Of a stretch of DNA of 64,000 nt, positions 18,799 through 27,363 are shown in pieces. This DNA is from an uncultured Ruminococcus sp. (GTDB lineage: Bacteria > Bacillota > Clostridia > Oscillospirales > Acutalibacteraceae): the NCBI GenBank assembly GCA_958403905.1, contig CATXZD010000002.1, positions 1 to 64,000 on the forward strand. The letters are read 5' to 3'. The notes below the pieces were generated by a model. That model saw only the letters and a list, made by a program, of their open reading frames with translations. It made no database searches and was not told where the DNA came from. Position 1 is the first letter of the stretch. Each line of letters begins with the position of its first letter. A program made the position numbers and the translations under genes.

Positions 18799-19128
18799 TT
18801 ACTCACAGAGCTTGATACATTCGTCAATTATTTTTTCTATTGACCTTACTTGCGTTGAGGATGCATTTTTTAGCTTATCAGAAATAATGGATAAATCCTT
18901 GTCTATGATTTCGCCTGTTAGGAGGTAATCGACACTTACTCCAAGTGCTGTACTGATTTTTAAAAGATTTTCAGGTCGAAGAGCTTTTGTTCCCCTTTCT
19001 GCTGTAGATAAAAGTTGAGGGGAAACTTCTGCTAATTCAGCTAATTCTTCTTGAGAAAGTTTCATATCTTTTCTACGTTCAGAAATTCGTTTGCCTATAT
19101 CCCTGAGTAAGTAATCATTTTTATTCAT
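18799..19128 (-). CDS. XRE-family repressor next to the integrase switch
   Basis: The product is 109 residues. ACGGAGGATAG precedes ATG 19128. The helix-turn-helix (KRISERRKDMKLSQEELAEL, then AEVSPQLLSTAERGTKALRPENLLKISTALGVSVDYLL) occupies about residues 10-70, followed by a helical tail. It is of the SinR/immunity-repressor type. The gene is divergent from the integrase; its promoter region holds three TCTATGG/CCATAGA half-sites, which suggests autoregulation. It may also control the invertible integrase segment beginning about 250 bp away, which is inference. Confidence 0.88.
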   Translation of the reverse strand: MNKNDYLLRDIGKRISERRKDMKLSQEELAELAEVSPQLLSTAERGTKALRPENLLKISTALGVSVDYLLTGEIIDKDLSIISDKLKNASSTQVRSIEKIIDECIKLCE

Positions 19129-19164
19129 ATGCTATCCTCCGTTGCTACTGTGGATATTATATAT

Positions 19165-19215
19165 TCTATGGTTGGTTTTTATATGCGTCTATGGTAGGAT
19201 AATATTAGCCATAGA
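19165..19215. promoter_or_regulatory. Operator half-sites for the XRE repressor
   Basis: TCTATGG occurs at 19165-19171 and 19188-19194, and its inverse CCATAGA at 19209-19215, so the last two form a 7-bp inverted repeat with a 14-bp gap. They lie directly upstream of the repressor gene, where its promoter must be. Confidence 0.55.
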
Positions 19216-19340
19216 ATTATTAAGACAACGGAGAAAAATATGCATGTACAGAAATGTTTTTTTGTTCATAGATTTTTTATACAGATATCAGTACCAAAAT
19301 TGAATTTTAACTTGAGGTAATTAACCTTGTGTAAAAAATA

Positions 19341-19366
19341 AAAAGCAAGCATCCGAAGATACTTGC
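19341..19366 (-). terminator. Leftward terminator outside the left recombination site
   Basis: On the minus strand, AGCAAGTATC, a CTTCGG-type loop and GATGCTTGCT form a hairpin followed by a T-rich run (TTTTTATTTTTT). It would stop transcripts leaving the integrase segment to the left. Confidence 0.65.
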
Positions 19367-19379
19367 TATAGAGAAAATT

Positions 19380-19406
19380 TATCGCAAAGTACTTCCCTTT
19401 GCGATA
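19380..19406 (+). other. Lox-like recombination site, left copy
   Basis: A 27-bp site has perfect 10-bp inverted arms (TATCGCAAAG and CTTTGCGATA) around an asymmetric 7-bp spacer TACTTCC. The copy at 20768-20794 is its exact reverse complement (spacer GGAAGTA). Arm and spacer sizes fit a core crossover site of a tyrosine recombinase, and one gene for such an enzyme lies between the two copies. Confidence 0.8.
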
Positions 19407-19427
19407 AAAACTCAACAACATTATAAT
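19399..19427 (+). promoter_or_regulatory. Strong promoter whose -35 lies in the recombination site
   Basis: TTGCGA at 19399-19404 (right arm of the left site) and a perfect TATAAT at 19422-19427 are 17 bp apart and point toward the integrase gene. Confidence 0.7.
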
Positions 19428-19562
19428 AAAAATTTTAATACTTTATGTCGAAAAAGTCAATACAAATGAGAAAATTTTTATTAACATTTTAACTTAATTT
19501 GCAGTTAAATATATTTAGGAGGAAAATTTTTTAGAATAATAGGTAATTTATTCTTTTATTCT

Positions 19563-19585
19563 CCGTCAAAATTATAGTCAAAAAA
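19563..19585 (+). repeat. Direct repeat just upstream of the integrase start
   Basis: A 23-bp word beginning CCGTCAAAATTAT and continuing AGTCAAAAAA recurs with one mismatch at 20706-20728, right after the integrase stop. Each copy contains two GTCAAAA units and could be an arm-type binding site of the integrase. Confidence 0.7.
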
Positions 19586-19598
19586 GGAGCAAATTGGT

Positions 19599-20702
19599 AT
19601 GCCAAGAAAAGGCGAAAATATCTACAAAAGAAAAGACGGCAGATGGGAGGGTAGATATATTAAAAAACGGGACATAAATCAAAAGGCCGTATATGGTTAT
19701 TTGTACGGAAAAAGCTACACAGAAGTAAAGAATAGGTTGGAAGAAGTTAAATCGCATAAATCAAATCATAGTACAACATCAATGAATTTTGCACATTTAG
19801 TGGATGATTGGCTTGAAAATAAAAAACTGTGTGTTAAAGAATCAACTTTATCCCACTATAAAATGATTGTAGATAAGCATATCCTTCCGTTACTCGGCAG
19901 TTATGATGTTTCGGCAGTGAGTACAGAAGTTATTCAGCAATATATGAACAAGTTAATTTATGAAGGATATGCAAGTAAGACTGCATGCGACATATTGACG
20001 GTAATAAAAAGTATATTAAAATATGCCGTTTGCAAAGGATATAAGCACAATTGTAATTTAGGTATAATTACTCTCAAAAATCAAAAGTCTGATGTTGAAA
20101 CTTTAACGCTATTTGAACAGCAAAAGTTAAGCAATTATCTGGTTAAAAATATTAATTATAAAAATTTCGGAATATTGCTTTGCCTATACACCGGCATTCG
20201 TATAGGTGAATTGTGTGCATTAAAATGGTCTGATATTGATATAAGAGAAAAAGTTTTAAGAGTGGATAAAACGATAATACGAATTCAAAACAATTATTCA
20301 ACAGAAAAGAAATATAAAACAAAGATTATTATTACTTCACCAAAAAGTGAGGATTCGGTGCGAACAATACCAATTCCAGGTTTTGTTATTGATATTTTAA
20401 AAAGATTAAGAAGAAATCTTAATGCTTATATTCTTACAGGTTCATGCGAGAACTATATTGAGCCGAGAAATATGCAGTACTATTTTAAATCTGTACTAAA
20501 AAAGTGTGAGATAAGAGATGTTAATTTCCACATCTTGAGGCATACTTTTGCCACTCGGTGTGTTGAAAACGGTTTTGAAATTAAAAGTCTCAGCGAAATT
20601 TTAGGTCATTCAAGTATAAAAATTACATTGGACAAATATGTACATTCTTCTATGGATTTAAAAAGAAAGAATATGGACAAGTTGAATTTTTTATCGGCGT
20701 AA
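19599..20702 (+). CDS. int: Tyrosine recombinase/integrase
   Basis: The product is 367 residues. AAAGGAGC precedes ATG 19599. In order: an AP2-like N-terminal domain (MPRKGENIYKRKDGRW, 1-60), a SAM-like core-binding domain (about 65-150), and a catalytic domain with Arg in LYTGIRIGELC near 198, HILRHTFATR near 311-320, LGHSSIKITLDKY near 333-345 with the terminal nucleophile Tyr. All key residues are present, so it should be active. It is bracketed by direct repeats next to the gene and by inverted lox-like sites further out, and no terminator separates it from the zinc-ribbon genes. It may invert its own segment, excise an island, or both. Confidence 0.92.
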   Translation: MPRKGENIYKRKDGRWEGRYIKKRDINQKAVYGYLYGKSYTEVKNRLEEVKSHKSNHSTTSMNFAHLVDDWLENKKLCVKESTLSHYKMIVDKHILPLLGSYDVSAVSTEVIQQYMNKLIYEGYASKTACDILTVIKSILKYAVCKGYKHNCNLGIITLKNQKSDVETLTLFEQQKLSNYLVKNINYKNFGILLCLYTGIRIGELCALKWSDIDIREKVLRVDKTIIRIQNNYSTEKKYKTKIIITSPKSEDSVRTIPIPGFVIDILKRLRRNLNAYILTGSCENYIEPRNMQYYFKSVLKKCEIRDVNFHILRHTFATRCVENGFEIKSLSEILGHSSIKITLDKYVHSSMDLKRKNMDKLNFLSA

Positions 20703-20705
20703 TCA

Positions 20706-20728
20706 CCGTCAAAATTATCGTCAAAAAA
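20706..20728 (+). repeat. Direct repeat just downstream of the integrase stop
   Basis: This is the second copy of the 23-bp word at 19563-19585, with C in place of A at one position. It lies 4 bp after the integrase stop codon. Confidence 0.7.
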
Positions 20729-20767
20729 ATAAAAAATGGTTGATTATAACTGCATATTTAGAATTGT

Positions 20768-20794
20768 TATCGCAAAGGGAAGTACTTTGCGATA
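20768..20794 (-). other. Lox-like recombination site, right copy (inverted)
   Basis: This is the exact reverse complement of 19380-19406: 10-bp arms TATCGCAAAG and CTTTGCGATA around spacer GGAAGTA. It lies 56 bp ahead of the first zinc-ribbon gene. Its right arm also offers TTGCGA with TAATAT 19 bp on, a weaker outward promoter. As a hairpin followed by a T-rich stretch it could also attenuate read-through. Confidence 0.8.
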
Positions 20795-20849
20795 GTATAT
20801 TTTTATTATCTTAATATAAAGTATTAATAGTTTTTAGGAGGATATGCAT

Positions 20850-21866
20850 ATGTTTTGTGGCAAATGCGGAAGCAAAATACCTGATGAAACAAAGTATTGT
20901 CCCAAATGTGGCAAAATGCAAGAAAATGGAAATACAATCTCTTTATTAAATAATGATGATAATTTTTTTCAGGATAATGTGGGTAGAAAAGATTTACAGG
21001 AATTACCTATTTCTTCAAAAACGAAAAGTAGTATATTGTCAAGATGTATTTCTGTTTTTTTGTGTGTTATTTTATTTGCTTTTTCAGTTTCTATTATAAC
21101 TATAGGTAGCGTTAGAATAGTTTTTAACAAAGAGAACCATAAAAATATCTCTGCGGAAATTGATATCAGTGAAATAAATTTGGAGTACGAAGATAACAGT
21201 GTTAATATTACGGATTTTATAATGAAAAACATCAGTGATCAAATCATTGAACAATTTAATATATCTGATGAAAAAATGAACAAATTACTACAAAATGGCA
21301 CTATTAGAGAAAGTATGGAAGATATTTGCTCGAAATATTTATGTTATGTAATTTATGGTGATGAATCGGAAGACTTAAGTGTAACAGGTGTATTAAATAC
21401 AATAAAAAGTTGTTCAGATATAGTGTATAGCGAAACCGGATATAGATTTACAGACAGTGATTACCGAGATATAGAAAAAGAACTCACTGATGGTAATATG
21501 AAATTTTTAGTTATAGATAATATTAAAGCGAATTCAGTAATAAATATACACTTAATAAATGTTTTATTTTCTTTACCGTCTTTAATAATACAGATACTGA
21601 TTTTTGTTGGATTAATTTTTCTTTTGTTGTGGTGTAACAAGTGGAAACCAAAATACTTATGTGCTTATGTTGGAATAACTCTGGTTATTGTAGGCGTTTT
21701 ATATCTGCTAGTTGCAATATTGTCGTTTATAATAAGCCTATTTAGTGAAATTTATATACTTAAAATTTTACTGCAATCAATGTTGATTTGTATATCTCTA
21801 TTTGGAGTTGGTACATTTGTTATTGGATTTATTATGTTTTTTCTTTACAGAAAAGCATTGAAGTAA
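20850..21866 (+). CDS. Zinc-ribbon membrane protein (four spans)
   Basis: ATG 20850 is chosen because AGGAGG at 20836-20841 is 8 bp away; the ATG two codons earlier is too close. The 338-residue product starts with a zinc ribbon (MFCGKCGSKIPDETKYCPKCGK, four Cys in two CxxC pairs), then a linker, one membrane segment near residues 60-90, an outer domain of about 120 residues with no known motif, and three C-terminal membrane segments (about 235-335). It is the first gene after the invertible integrase segment and would be the first to feel the switch. The family is unnamed to me; the zinc ribbon is the same handle seen in the next genes. Confidence 0.82.
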   Translation: MFCGKCGSKIPDETKYCPKCGKMQENGNTISLLNNDDNFFQDNVGRKDLQELPISSKTKSSILSRCISVFLCVILFAFSVSIITIGSVRIVFNKENHKNISAEIDISEINLEYEDNSVNITDFIMKNISDQIIEQFNISDEKMNKLLQNGTIRESMEDICSKYLCYVIYGDESEDLSVTGVLNTIKSCSDIVYSETGYRFTDSDYRDIEKELTDGNMKFLVIDNIKANSVINIHLINVLFSLPSLIIQILIFVGLIFLLLWCNKWKPKYLCAYVGITLVIVGVLYLLVAILSFIISLFSEIYILKILLQSMLICISLFGVGTFVIGFIMFFLYRKALK

Positions 21867-21892
21867 ATAAAAGTTTATAGGAGGATATTATT

Positions 21893-22648
21893 ATGGCATT
21901 TTTTGATGAATTGGGAAAGAAAATTTCACAAACAGGACAAAGTGCTGTCAAAAAGACAAAAGACATGGCAGAGGCTGCAAAAATCAACTCAATGATTTCG
22001 GATGAAGAAAAGAGTATTAACAACAACTATTATCAAATAGGAAAGCTTTATACATCTATGCACGCACATGATTGCGAAAGTGATTTTAGAGGAATGATTG
22101 ATTCAATACGTGAATCAGAAAAGAAAATTGCTGATTATAAAGAGCAGGTGCAACTTATTAAAGGTGTTGTTAAATGCGAAAAGTGCGGCGGAGAGGTTTC
22201 AATAAACTCTGCTTACTGCAATTCTTGCGGAGCACCTATGCCAAAAAGAGTGCCTTTTCAGCAGCAGGATGACAGTATGGTTAAATGCAGTAAGTGCGGT
22301 AAATATGTCAAAAAAGGTATGCGTTTTTGCACATCCTGCGGCAATCCTATGCAGCAGAGTACTAATGCACCGTCTGTTGCCGAACCTGTGGTAACTCAGG
22401 CTGAAAAAACACACAGAAGATGCCCAAACTGTGGATTTGAAACTGATGATCCCGAAACTTTATTCTGCAATGAATGCGGAACAAAAATGAGTGATGTATT
22501 ACAGAATAAGAATTATGCTGATATATCAAGTACAAGCAATAATATATCCGCGCCGGTTCCAAAAGTGAAGAAATGTCCGAATTGCGGTTTTGAAACTTCG
22601 GATGATGAAACTGACTTTTGTACCGAATGCGGTACAAAGTTATCATAA
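21893..22648 (+). CDS. Soluble protein with three double-Cys zinc ribbons
   Basis: The product is 251 residues. TAGGAGG precedes ATG 21893. The N-terminal 90 residues are a helical, coiled-coil-like domain (MAFFDELGKKISQTGQ, then REPEATED Lys/Glu helices to EQVQLI), followed by four zinc-ribbon units: VKCEKCGGE..CNSCG, VKCSKCGKY..CTSCG, RRCPNCGFE..CNECG and KKCPNCGFE..CTECG. No membrane segment is visible, unlike its neighbours. It might bridge or organise the zinc-ribbon tails of the membrane proteins at the inner face of the membrane. That role is inference from domain type and position. Confidence 0.82.
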   Translation: MAFFDELGKKISQTGQSAVKKTKDMAEAAKINSMISDEEKSINNNYYQIGKLYTSMHAHDCESDFRGMIDSIRESEKKIADYKEQVQLIKGVVKCEKCGGEVSINSAYCNSCGAPMPKRVPFQQQDDSMVKCSKCGKYVKKGMRFCTSCGNPMQQSTNAPSVAEPVVTQAEKTHRRCPNCGFETDDPETLFCNECGTKMSDVLQNKNYADISSTSNNISAPVPKVKKCPNCGFETSDDETDFCTECGTKLS

Positions 22649-22673
22649 AATAAAATTTTAAGGAGAAATTAAA

Positions 22674-23090
22674 ATGCAGAAATCAAAATTAGGTATTTCA
22701 GTCGGATTGGTAGGAGCAGCTATTTATTTTTCCGGACTATTCAATGGACTTTTGTTAATTGCTATTCTTGCCGGATATGTTCTTTTGGTTGAGGAGAACG
22801 AATGGCTGAGAAGAACGAGTGTTAAGGCAGTTTTGCTTTTCGTTATGTTTTCATTATTGACGGCTATTATCGGATTAATTCCAGATGCAATCAGTTTAAT
22901 AAGTAGCTTATTCGGAATATTCGGGGGTTCATTCTCAATTCCGTTTATATCATCAATCGTAGACTTCATTACAAGAGGTCTTGACATTGTAAAAGTTGTA
23001 TTATTTATTATTTTAGGACTTAAGTCGCTGAATCAGGGAACAATTGTAATTCCTGCAGTTGATAATTTAATAAATAAATATATGCAGTAA
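22674..23090 (+). CDS. Small integral membrane protein
   Basis: The product is 138 residues. AAGGAGAAA precedes ATG 22674. There are four hydrophobic segments (about 7-40 split in two, 48-70, 80-95, 105-125; for example GLLLIAILAGYVLLV and VVLFIILGLKSL) and no catalytic motif or zinc ribbon. It lies 26 bp after the preceding gene and is followed by a strong terminator, so it closes the first transcript of the cluster. The function is unknown; it could be a membrane partner of the zinc-ribbon protein encoded before it. Confidence 0.78.
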   Translation: MQKSKLGISVGLVGAAIYFSGLFNGLLLIAILAGYVLLVEENEWLRRTSVKAVLLFVMFSLLTAIIGLIPDAISLISSLFGIFGGSFSIPFISSIVDFITRGLDIVKVVLFIILGLKSLNQGTIVIPAVDNLINKYMQ

Positions 23091-23101
23091 ATTAATTACT
23101 T

Positions 23102-23135
23102 AACGGGGATAGTTTATTTGCTATCCCCGTTTTAA
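23102..23135 (+). terminator. Intrinsic terminator within the zinc-ribbon cluster
   Basis: A perfect 11-bp stem (AACGGGGATAG at 23102-23112 with CTATCCCCGTT at 23121-23131) with an 8-base loop is followed by TTTT. Confidence 0.88.
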
Positions 23136-23170
23136 AATAAATCAGATGTTGATTGTATAGGAGAATGTAT

Positions 23171-25975
23171 ATGTCAAAATTTTGCGGAAAATGCGGTTCA
23201 AAGCTTGATGAAAAAACAGGACTTTGTCCTAACTGTGACTTAATTCAGTCTAATCAGAATTCGGGGAAAGCTGACAATCAAAAGACCAGAAAGAAATTAG
23301 TATTAAAAGTTATTGTAATTATTGCGGCATTAATCGCGATTGTTGCAGCATTTTTTGCACTTGATTATTTTGATATTATACCTACTGATGTAAGTAAATT
23401 AATCGGACTGAAATCCTCCGGAAGTTTTGAAATTGAATCAGATAAGGATTATGTATTTACTTCAGAAAATGAAGAGTACTCGGTTACTTTTTATTGTAAG
23501 CCCGATGTTGAATTTTCATCAATAGAACTATATTGTGAAGATTCAAATTCTAATACAGCATCATTTTCTGATGACGGAAATCTCAAAGAAAATAATGATT
23601 TAAATGCTGAAGACGGAATATACTCAGCACAAATCGGTCTTAAAGAAACAGAAGTCAAAACGTTAAAATATCACGCAGTAATGAAAGATGGATTAAGATA
23701 TTATATTTCCAATACCGTTGAAATTGATGTAAAAAGCGATTGGACAGAAGATGAACTGTCGGTAATGGAAAAGGCGGATAATGCAATACAAGAATTAATA
23801 AGCAAGGAAGACTATAAAAATAAAACATTTGATCAGAAATCCGATTCTGTAAATAAGCTTTTGAATGAATTATCTAAAGATGAGAACGGTGCTCTAATTA
23901 TAGCTGATTTCATTTGTTTTGATGAGGAATCGGGTATTTATTCTTTTGAATATTCTAATGGCTGTTTAGGTTGTGTAAGTATTGAAAAAAATAATGAAGA
24001 CAGTGGGGTGATTATTGGTGATTCAAACTCGTCTTCTTCAACAAATCAGGGTTCTGCCGACATAAATAAAAACTCTTCTCAGCCTGCCGGTAACAGTAGC
24101 AATACTGACGCTGTTATTATGTATGACTGGTATGAGGATAAAGATTCCATACTTGAGTTTTATAGAGAATATCAAGAAGACTGGAATGAAAAAGGTCTTG
24201 ATACAGAGTTAAGTATTAATCCGACTGTTGAACAATACGCTACTCAATTGTCAGATAATGCCCTAATATTAATCGCTGCTCATGGCAGCAGATATACCTT
24301 GAAACCGGGATTGTTTAAACCGTCCGCTACATACTCGGTAATTTGCACTCACGAGCACTGTACGAATGACATCGACAAAAATTATAAATTTGATATTAAT
24401 CAAAAGAATATTGTTCGTGCAAATACGGAAGACGGCAAATATTATTGGATGTTGCCTGCGTTTTTCTCAACACACTATAGTGAGGGCGGATTAAACGACT
24501 CAATCGTTCTGATTAACAGTTGCTGTAGTTTTGGTGAGGAAGATGACATAGATTATGACCTTGCAAGTAATATGACAGGGGCAAGTGCAGTTGTAGGATT
24601 CCATAATTCTGTGGAGATTTTCAACATTTATAAATTAACTCAAGAAGAATATATAACAAAATCTTTTGGTACGTTGTTTATGGAAAACATTGCAGACAGT
24701 TTATTGAAGTCTGAAACTGTTGATACAGCATTTAGCAAAGCAAAAAAAACAATCGGAGATACTCAATTTGTATATCACCAGAACTATGGATATGACAGCA
24801 ATGAAGACGATAAATCTGTTTATCCGTTAATCAGCGGTAATGCTAATTCAAAGCTGAATGTTTCTGCTAATACAAGTGAATATAAAACCGGAGATTATCT
24901 CTTAAAATTAGGAGACAAATATATCTGTTCTGATGGTAATGCAATCTACTATAAAAATTCGATAGTTGAAAATGGTAAAAAAATAGTTGATAAGGTGAAT
25001 TCCGGAGAACTTCTTTCAAATGGTGAAACTTTGTATTTTACAGTTACAAACACCTGCGAAGCAGACGAAAACAGCAATGGGCTGTATTTGAGTTATGGAA
25101 ACGGAAAACAGATATATTATCAGGATGATATTTACTCAATAAATATTGATGGAACGAATTTAGAGAAAGTATTTAGCGCTGACCACGAAGTGGATTTTGT
25201 AACATATTATAAAAATTGTATTTACTATATTGATGAAGCATTTGAAAATGGCCAGTTAATGAAATATGATTCTGTCAGTGGAACAAGTAAATCTCTTGTG
25301 AATGCTGAAAATGCGTACTTTATTGGAAATAAAATTTATTATTCTACTGACATAGTAGTTCAAAATGTTGATTTGATAGATAAGAATGTTGTAAATGCTT
25401 TGGATCTTGATACAGAAAATTCTGAAGAGGTTGCCAAAAACAGTACTCTTTGCGGTTGTGTGTTGACCGATGACGCTTTATATTTTCAATCGTTTGATGT
25501 TGAATATGATACTAAAACTAATAAAACAATGTATAAAGATCAATATTTTTATACCGTAAATAATAGTAATAAAATCGAAAAATCACCCAAATTGCCTAAT
25601 TCTAATGTTGGCTTTGAAATAGGAATAGATGGTTCTTTTGTAATATTGAGTAGTTTTACTAGTGCAACGCAAAAATTATATTATAAATATGACATTAAAA
25701 CAGGTACAAAAACAACAATTCAGAATAATACATCAGTGTATTTAGATTTCATAAATGATTTAAACAATATTCAAGATTTATACTATGTCATATTTCCGTC
25801 AAATTCAAGTGGCAGCGAAATAAGTGTCAGTGTTAATAAGCTAACTGAAAACGGTGGAGTTTCTTGCAAAATGGATGGTGATAACTATATAAAAATCAAT
25901 TCTTATAAATACTGGATTGTTGACGGACTTTTTGTAAACGACAAGTTTGAATGTTATGAATTAACATTGAAATAA
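23171..25975 (+). CDS. Zinc-ribbon membrane protein with outer caspase-fold-like domain
   Basis: ATG 23171 sits 8 bp after TAGGAG; the longer frame lacks a site. The 934-residue product has a zinc ribbon (MSKFCGKCGSKLDE, then CPNC), one membrane segment near residues 45-70, a beta-rich outer segment, and a domain with LILIAAHGSRY near 369 and SIVLINSCCSFG near 450. A His-Gly after a hydrophobic strand and a Cys after a second strand are the dyad pattern of clan CD peptidases (caspase, clostripain, gingipain, CHAT). The last 350 residues are DUF5050-like propeller repeats (KNCIYYIDEAFENGQLM). I infer a surface-exposed protease with a substrate-binding propeller. Its exact family needs a profile search. 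Confidence 0.82.
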   Translation: MSKFCGKCGSKLDEKTGLCPNCDLIQSNQNSGKADNQKTRKKLVLKVIVIIAALIAIVAAFFALDYFDIIPTDVSKLIGLKSSGSFEIESDKDYVFTSENEEYSVTFYCKPDVEFSSIELYCEDSNSNTASFSDDGNLKENNDLNAEDGIYSAQIGLKETEVKTLKYHAVMKDGLRYYISNTVEIDVKSDWTEDELSVMEKADNAIQELISKEDYKNKTFDQKSDSVNKLLNELSKDENGALIIADFICFDEESGIYSFEYSNGCLGCVSIEKNNEDSGVIIGDSNSSSSTNQGSADINKNSSQPAGNSSNTDAVIMYDWYEDKDSILEFYREYQEDWNEKGLDTELSINPTVEQYATQLSDNALILIAAHGSRYTLKPGLFKPSATYSVICTHEHCTNDIDKNYKFDINQKNIVRANTEDGKYYWMLPAFFSTHYSEGGLNDSIVLINSCCSFGEEDDIDYDLASNMTGASAVVGFHNSVEIFNIYKLTQEEYITKSFGTLFMENIADSLLKSETVDTAFSKAKKTIGDTQFVYHQNYGYDSNEDDKSVYPLISGNANSKLNVSANTSEYKTGDYLLKLGDKYICSDGNAIYYKNSIVENGKKIVDKVNSGELLSNGETLYFTVTNTCEADENSNGLYLSYGNGKQIYYQDDIYSINIDGTNLEKVFSADHEVDFVTYYKNCIYYIDEAFENGQLMKYDSVSGTSKSLVNAENAYFIGNKIYYSTDIVVQNVDLIDKNVVNALDLDTENSEEVAKNSTLCGCVLTDDALYFQSFDVEYDTKTNKTMYKDQYFYTVNNSNKIEKSPKLPNSNVGFEIGIDGSFVILSSFTSATQKLYYKYDIKTGTKTTIQNNTSVYLDFINDLNNIQDLYYVIFPSNSSGSEISVSVNKLTENGGVSCKMDGDNYIKINSYKYWIVDGLFVNDKFECYELTLK

Positions 25976-26003
25976 GTTAAGAATTATTTTTCAGGAGGTA
26001 ATT

Positions 26004-27347
26004 ATGCCTAAATTTTGCGGAAAATGCGGTTCAAAGATTGATGAGACAACCGGCTTGTGCCCGGAATGTAACAAAAACAGTGATTTACTTAATACTTTTG
26101 AAACCGATAAATCGGATAGTCATATAAATACGGATATAGATACTGCTGTAACTTCAAAGTCCGAGTATGTCGAAGAAAAAGCAACGAATATTTCAGAGAA
26201 AGCAGTTGTTTCAAAATTCTGTAAAAAATGCGGTTCAAAAATTGATACAGATACTGGTTTATGTCCGATGTGTAACAAAATCGGCGATTTACATAATATT
26301 TCTAATGCCGAAAATTCGGGTGCTATCGTAGATACAGATATAAATAATGCGATTACTTCAGTGCCTGAGCATGAAGAAAAAGTAGCGGATATTTCAGAGA
26401 ATACAGTTGTTTCAAAATTCTGTAAAAAGTGTGATTCTAAAATTGATGTGGATACCGGATTATGTCAAAAATGTAATTTTTCTGAAATAAATGAGTCTAT
26501 TTATTCTGACAACGAAAAAATATCTGTTGAAATAGATTACGAGGAGCAAAAAAATATCATTGAAAATAGTAATAGCAACGATTCCTGTTACAGCGATGAG
26601 AAAAGAAGTCGTTTTGATAATGAAAAATTAGAAGAAAATGAATTATCTGATAATGGGAATAGTCTAAAGAATAAAAAAAATAAGGTTGTGCTTAAAGCAA
26701 CTATAATCAGTATACTTGTGTTATTGCTTTTAGCAGTTGTTGCTTTTTTGATGTTTAATGGCAGAGTATTCTATATTGTGGGTGTTTCTGAATCAAATGT
26801 TGCAAAAAATAATAAAGTTTCGGCAGAAGAAATAACAAAAATGCTATACGGAGAAGAAAATACAACTCCGAATGATACAGCTGGGTCATCATCAGCTAAA
26901 GCTAAAAGCAACCCTCAGGAACCTACGGAAAAAATTTTGGAATCCTGGCAGACATCGTTAATAGAATGCTGTATTAACGATGATGAAAATGATGGTGCAC
27001 AGTTTGTTTTGTTATATATCAACGATGATGACATTCCTGAGATTTACTCAATGAGAAAATCTAAAAGTGAATTCGATAATTACGATATTATTTATTGTGT
27101 AGATAATATCGGTGATTCTTTGGGTACCTCCGGAGTGAAAGTTTCTTGCAAAAGCTTGTATTATTATGAAAAGGGTAATTTGTGTTGTGAGCATACAAAT
27201 GATTATGACAGTGTATTGACAATGAGTGGGGATCATCAAAGATTGATTTCTACTAACGCGACATTTAATGTTGATAGTGCGATATATGCTCCAAACTGTA
27301 CATCATATACAAGAGATGAAATTATTAATATTATTGAAAACATGTAG
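26004..27347 (+). CDS. Membrane protein with three tandem zinc ribbons
   Basis: The product is 447 residues. CAGGAGG precedes ATG 26004. Three ribbons (KFCGKCGSKIDETTGLCPEC, KFCKKCGSKIDTDTGLCPMC, KFCKKCDSKIDVDTGLCQKC) are separated by acidic linkers that are themselves repeats, so the N-terminus arose by internal duplication. One membrane segment lies near 230-255. The outer part (about 290-447) has an acidic linker and a globular tail (ESWQTSLIECCIND, FVLLYINDDDIPEIY) of the kind seen in calcium-binding-like lipoproteins. No enzyme motif is present. The gene follows the caspase-like gene by 28 bp. Confidence 0.82.
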   Translation: MPKFCGKCGSKIDETTGLCPECNKNSDLLNTFETDKSDSHINTDIDTAVTSKSEYVEEKATNISEKAVVSKFCKKCGSKIDTDTGLCPMCNKIGDLHNISNAENSGAIVDTDINNAITSVPEHEEKVADISENTVVSKFCKKCDSKIDVDTGLCQKCNFSEINESIYSDNEKISVEIDYEEQKNIIENSNSNDSCYSDEKRSRFDNEKLEENELSDNGNSLKNKKNKVVLKATIISILVLLLLAVVAFLMFNGRVFYIVGVSESNVAKNNKVSAEEITKMLYGEENTTPNDTAGSSSAKAKSNPQEPTEKILESWQTSLIECCINDDENDGAQFVLLYINDDDIPEIYSMRKSKSEFDNYDIIYCVDNIGDSLGTSGVKVSCKSLYYYEKGNLCCEHTNDYDSVLTMSGDHQRLISTNATFNVDSAIYAPNCTSYTRDEIINIIENM

Positions 27348-27363
27348 ATATGAGGTGAAATCA

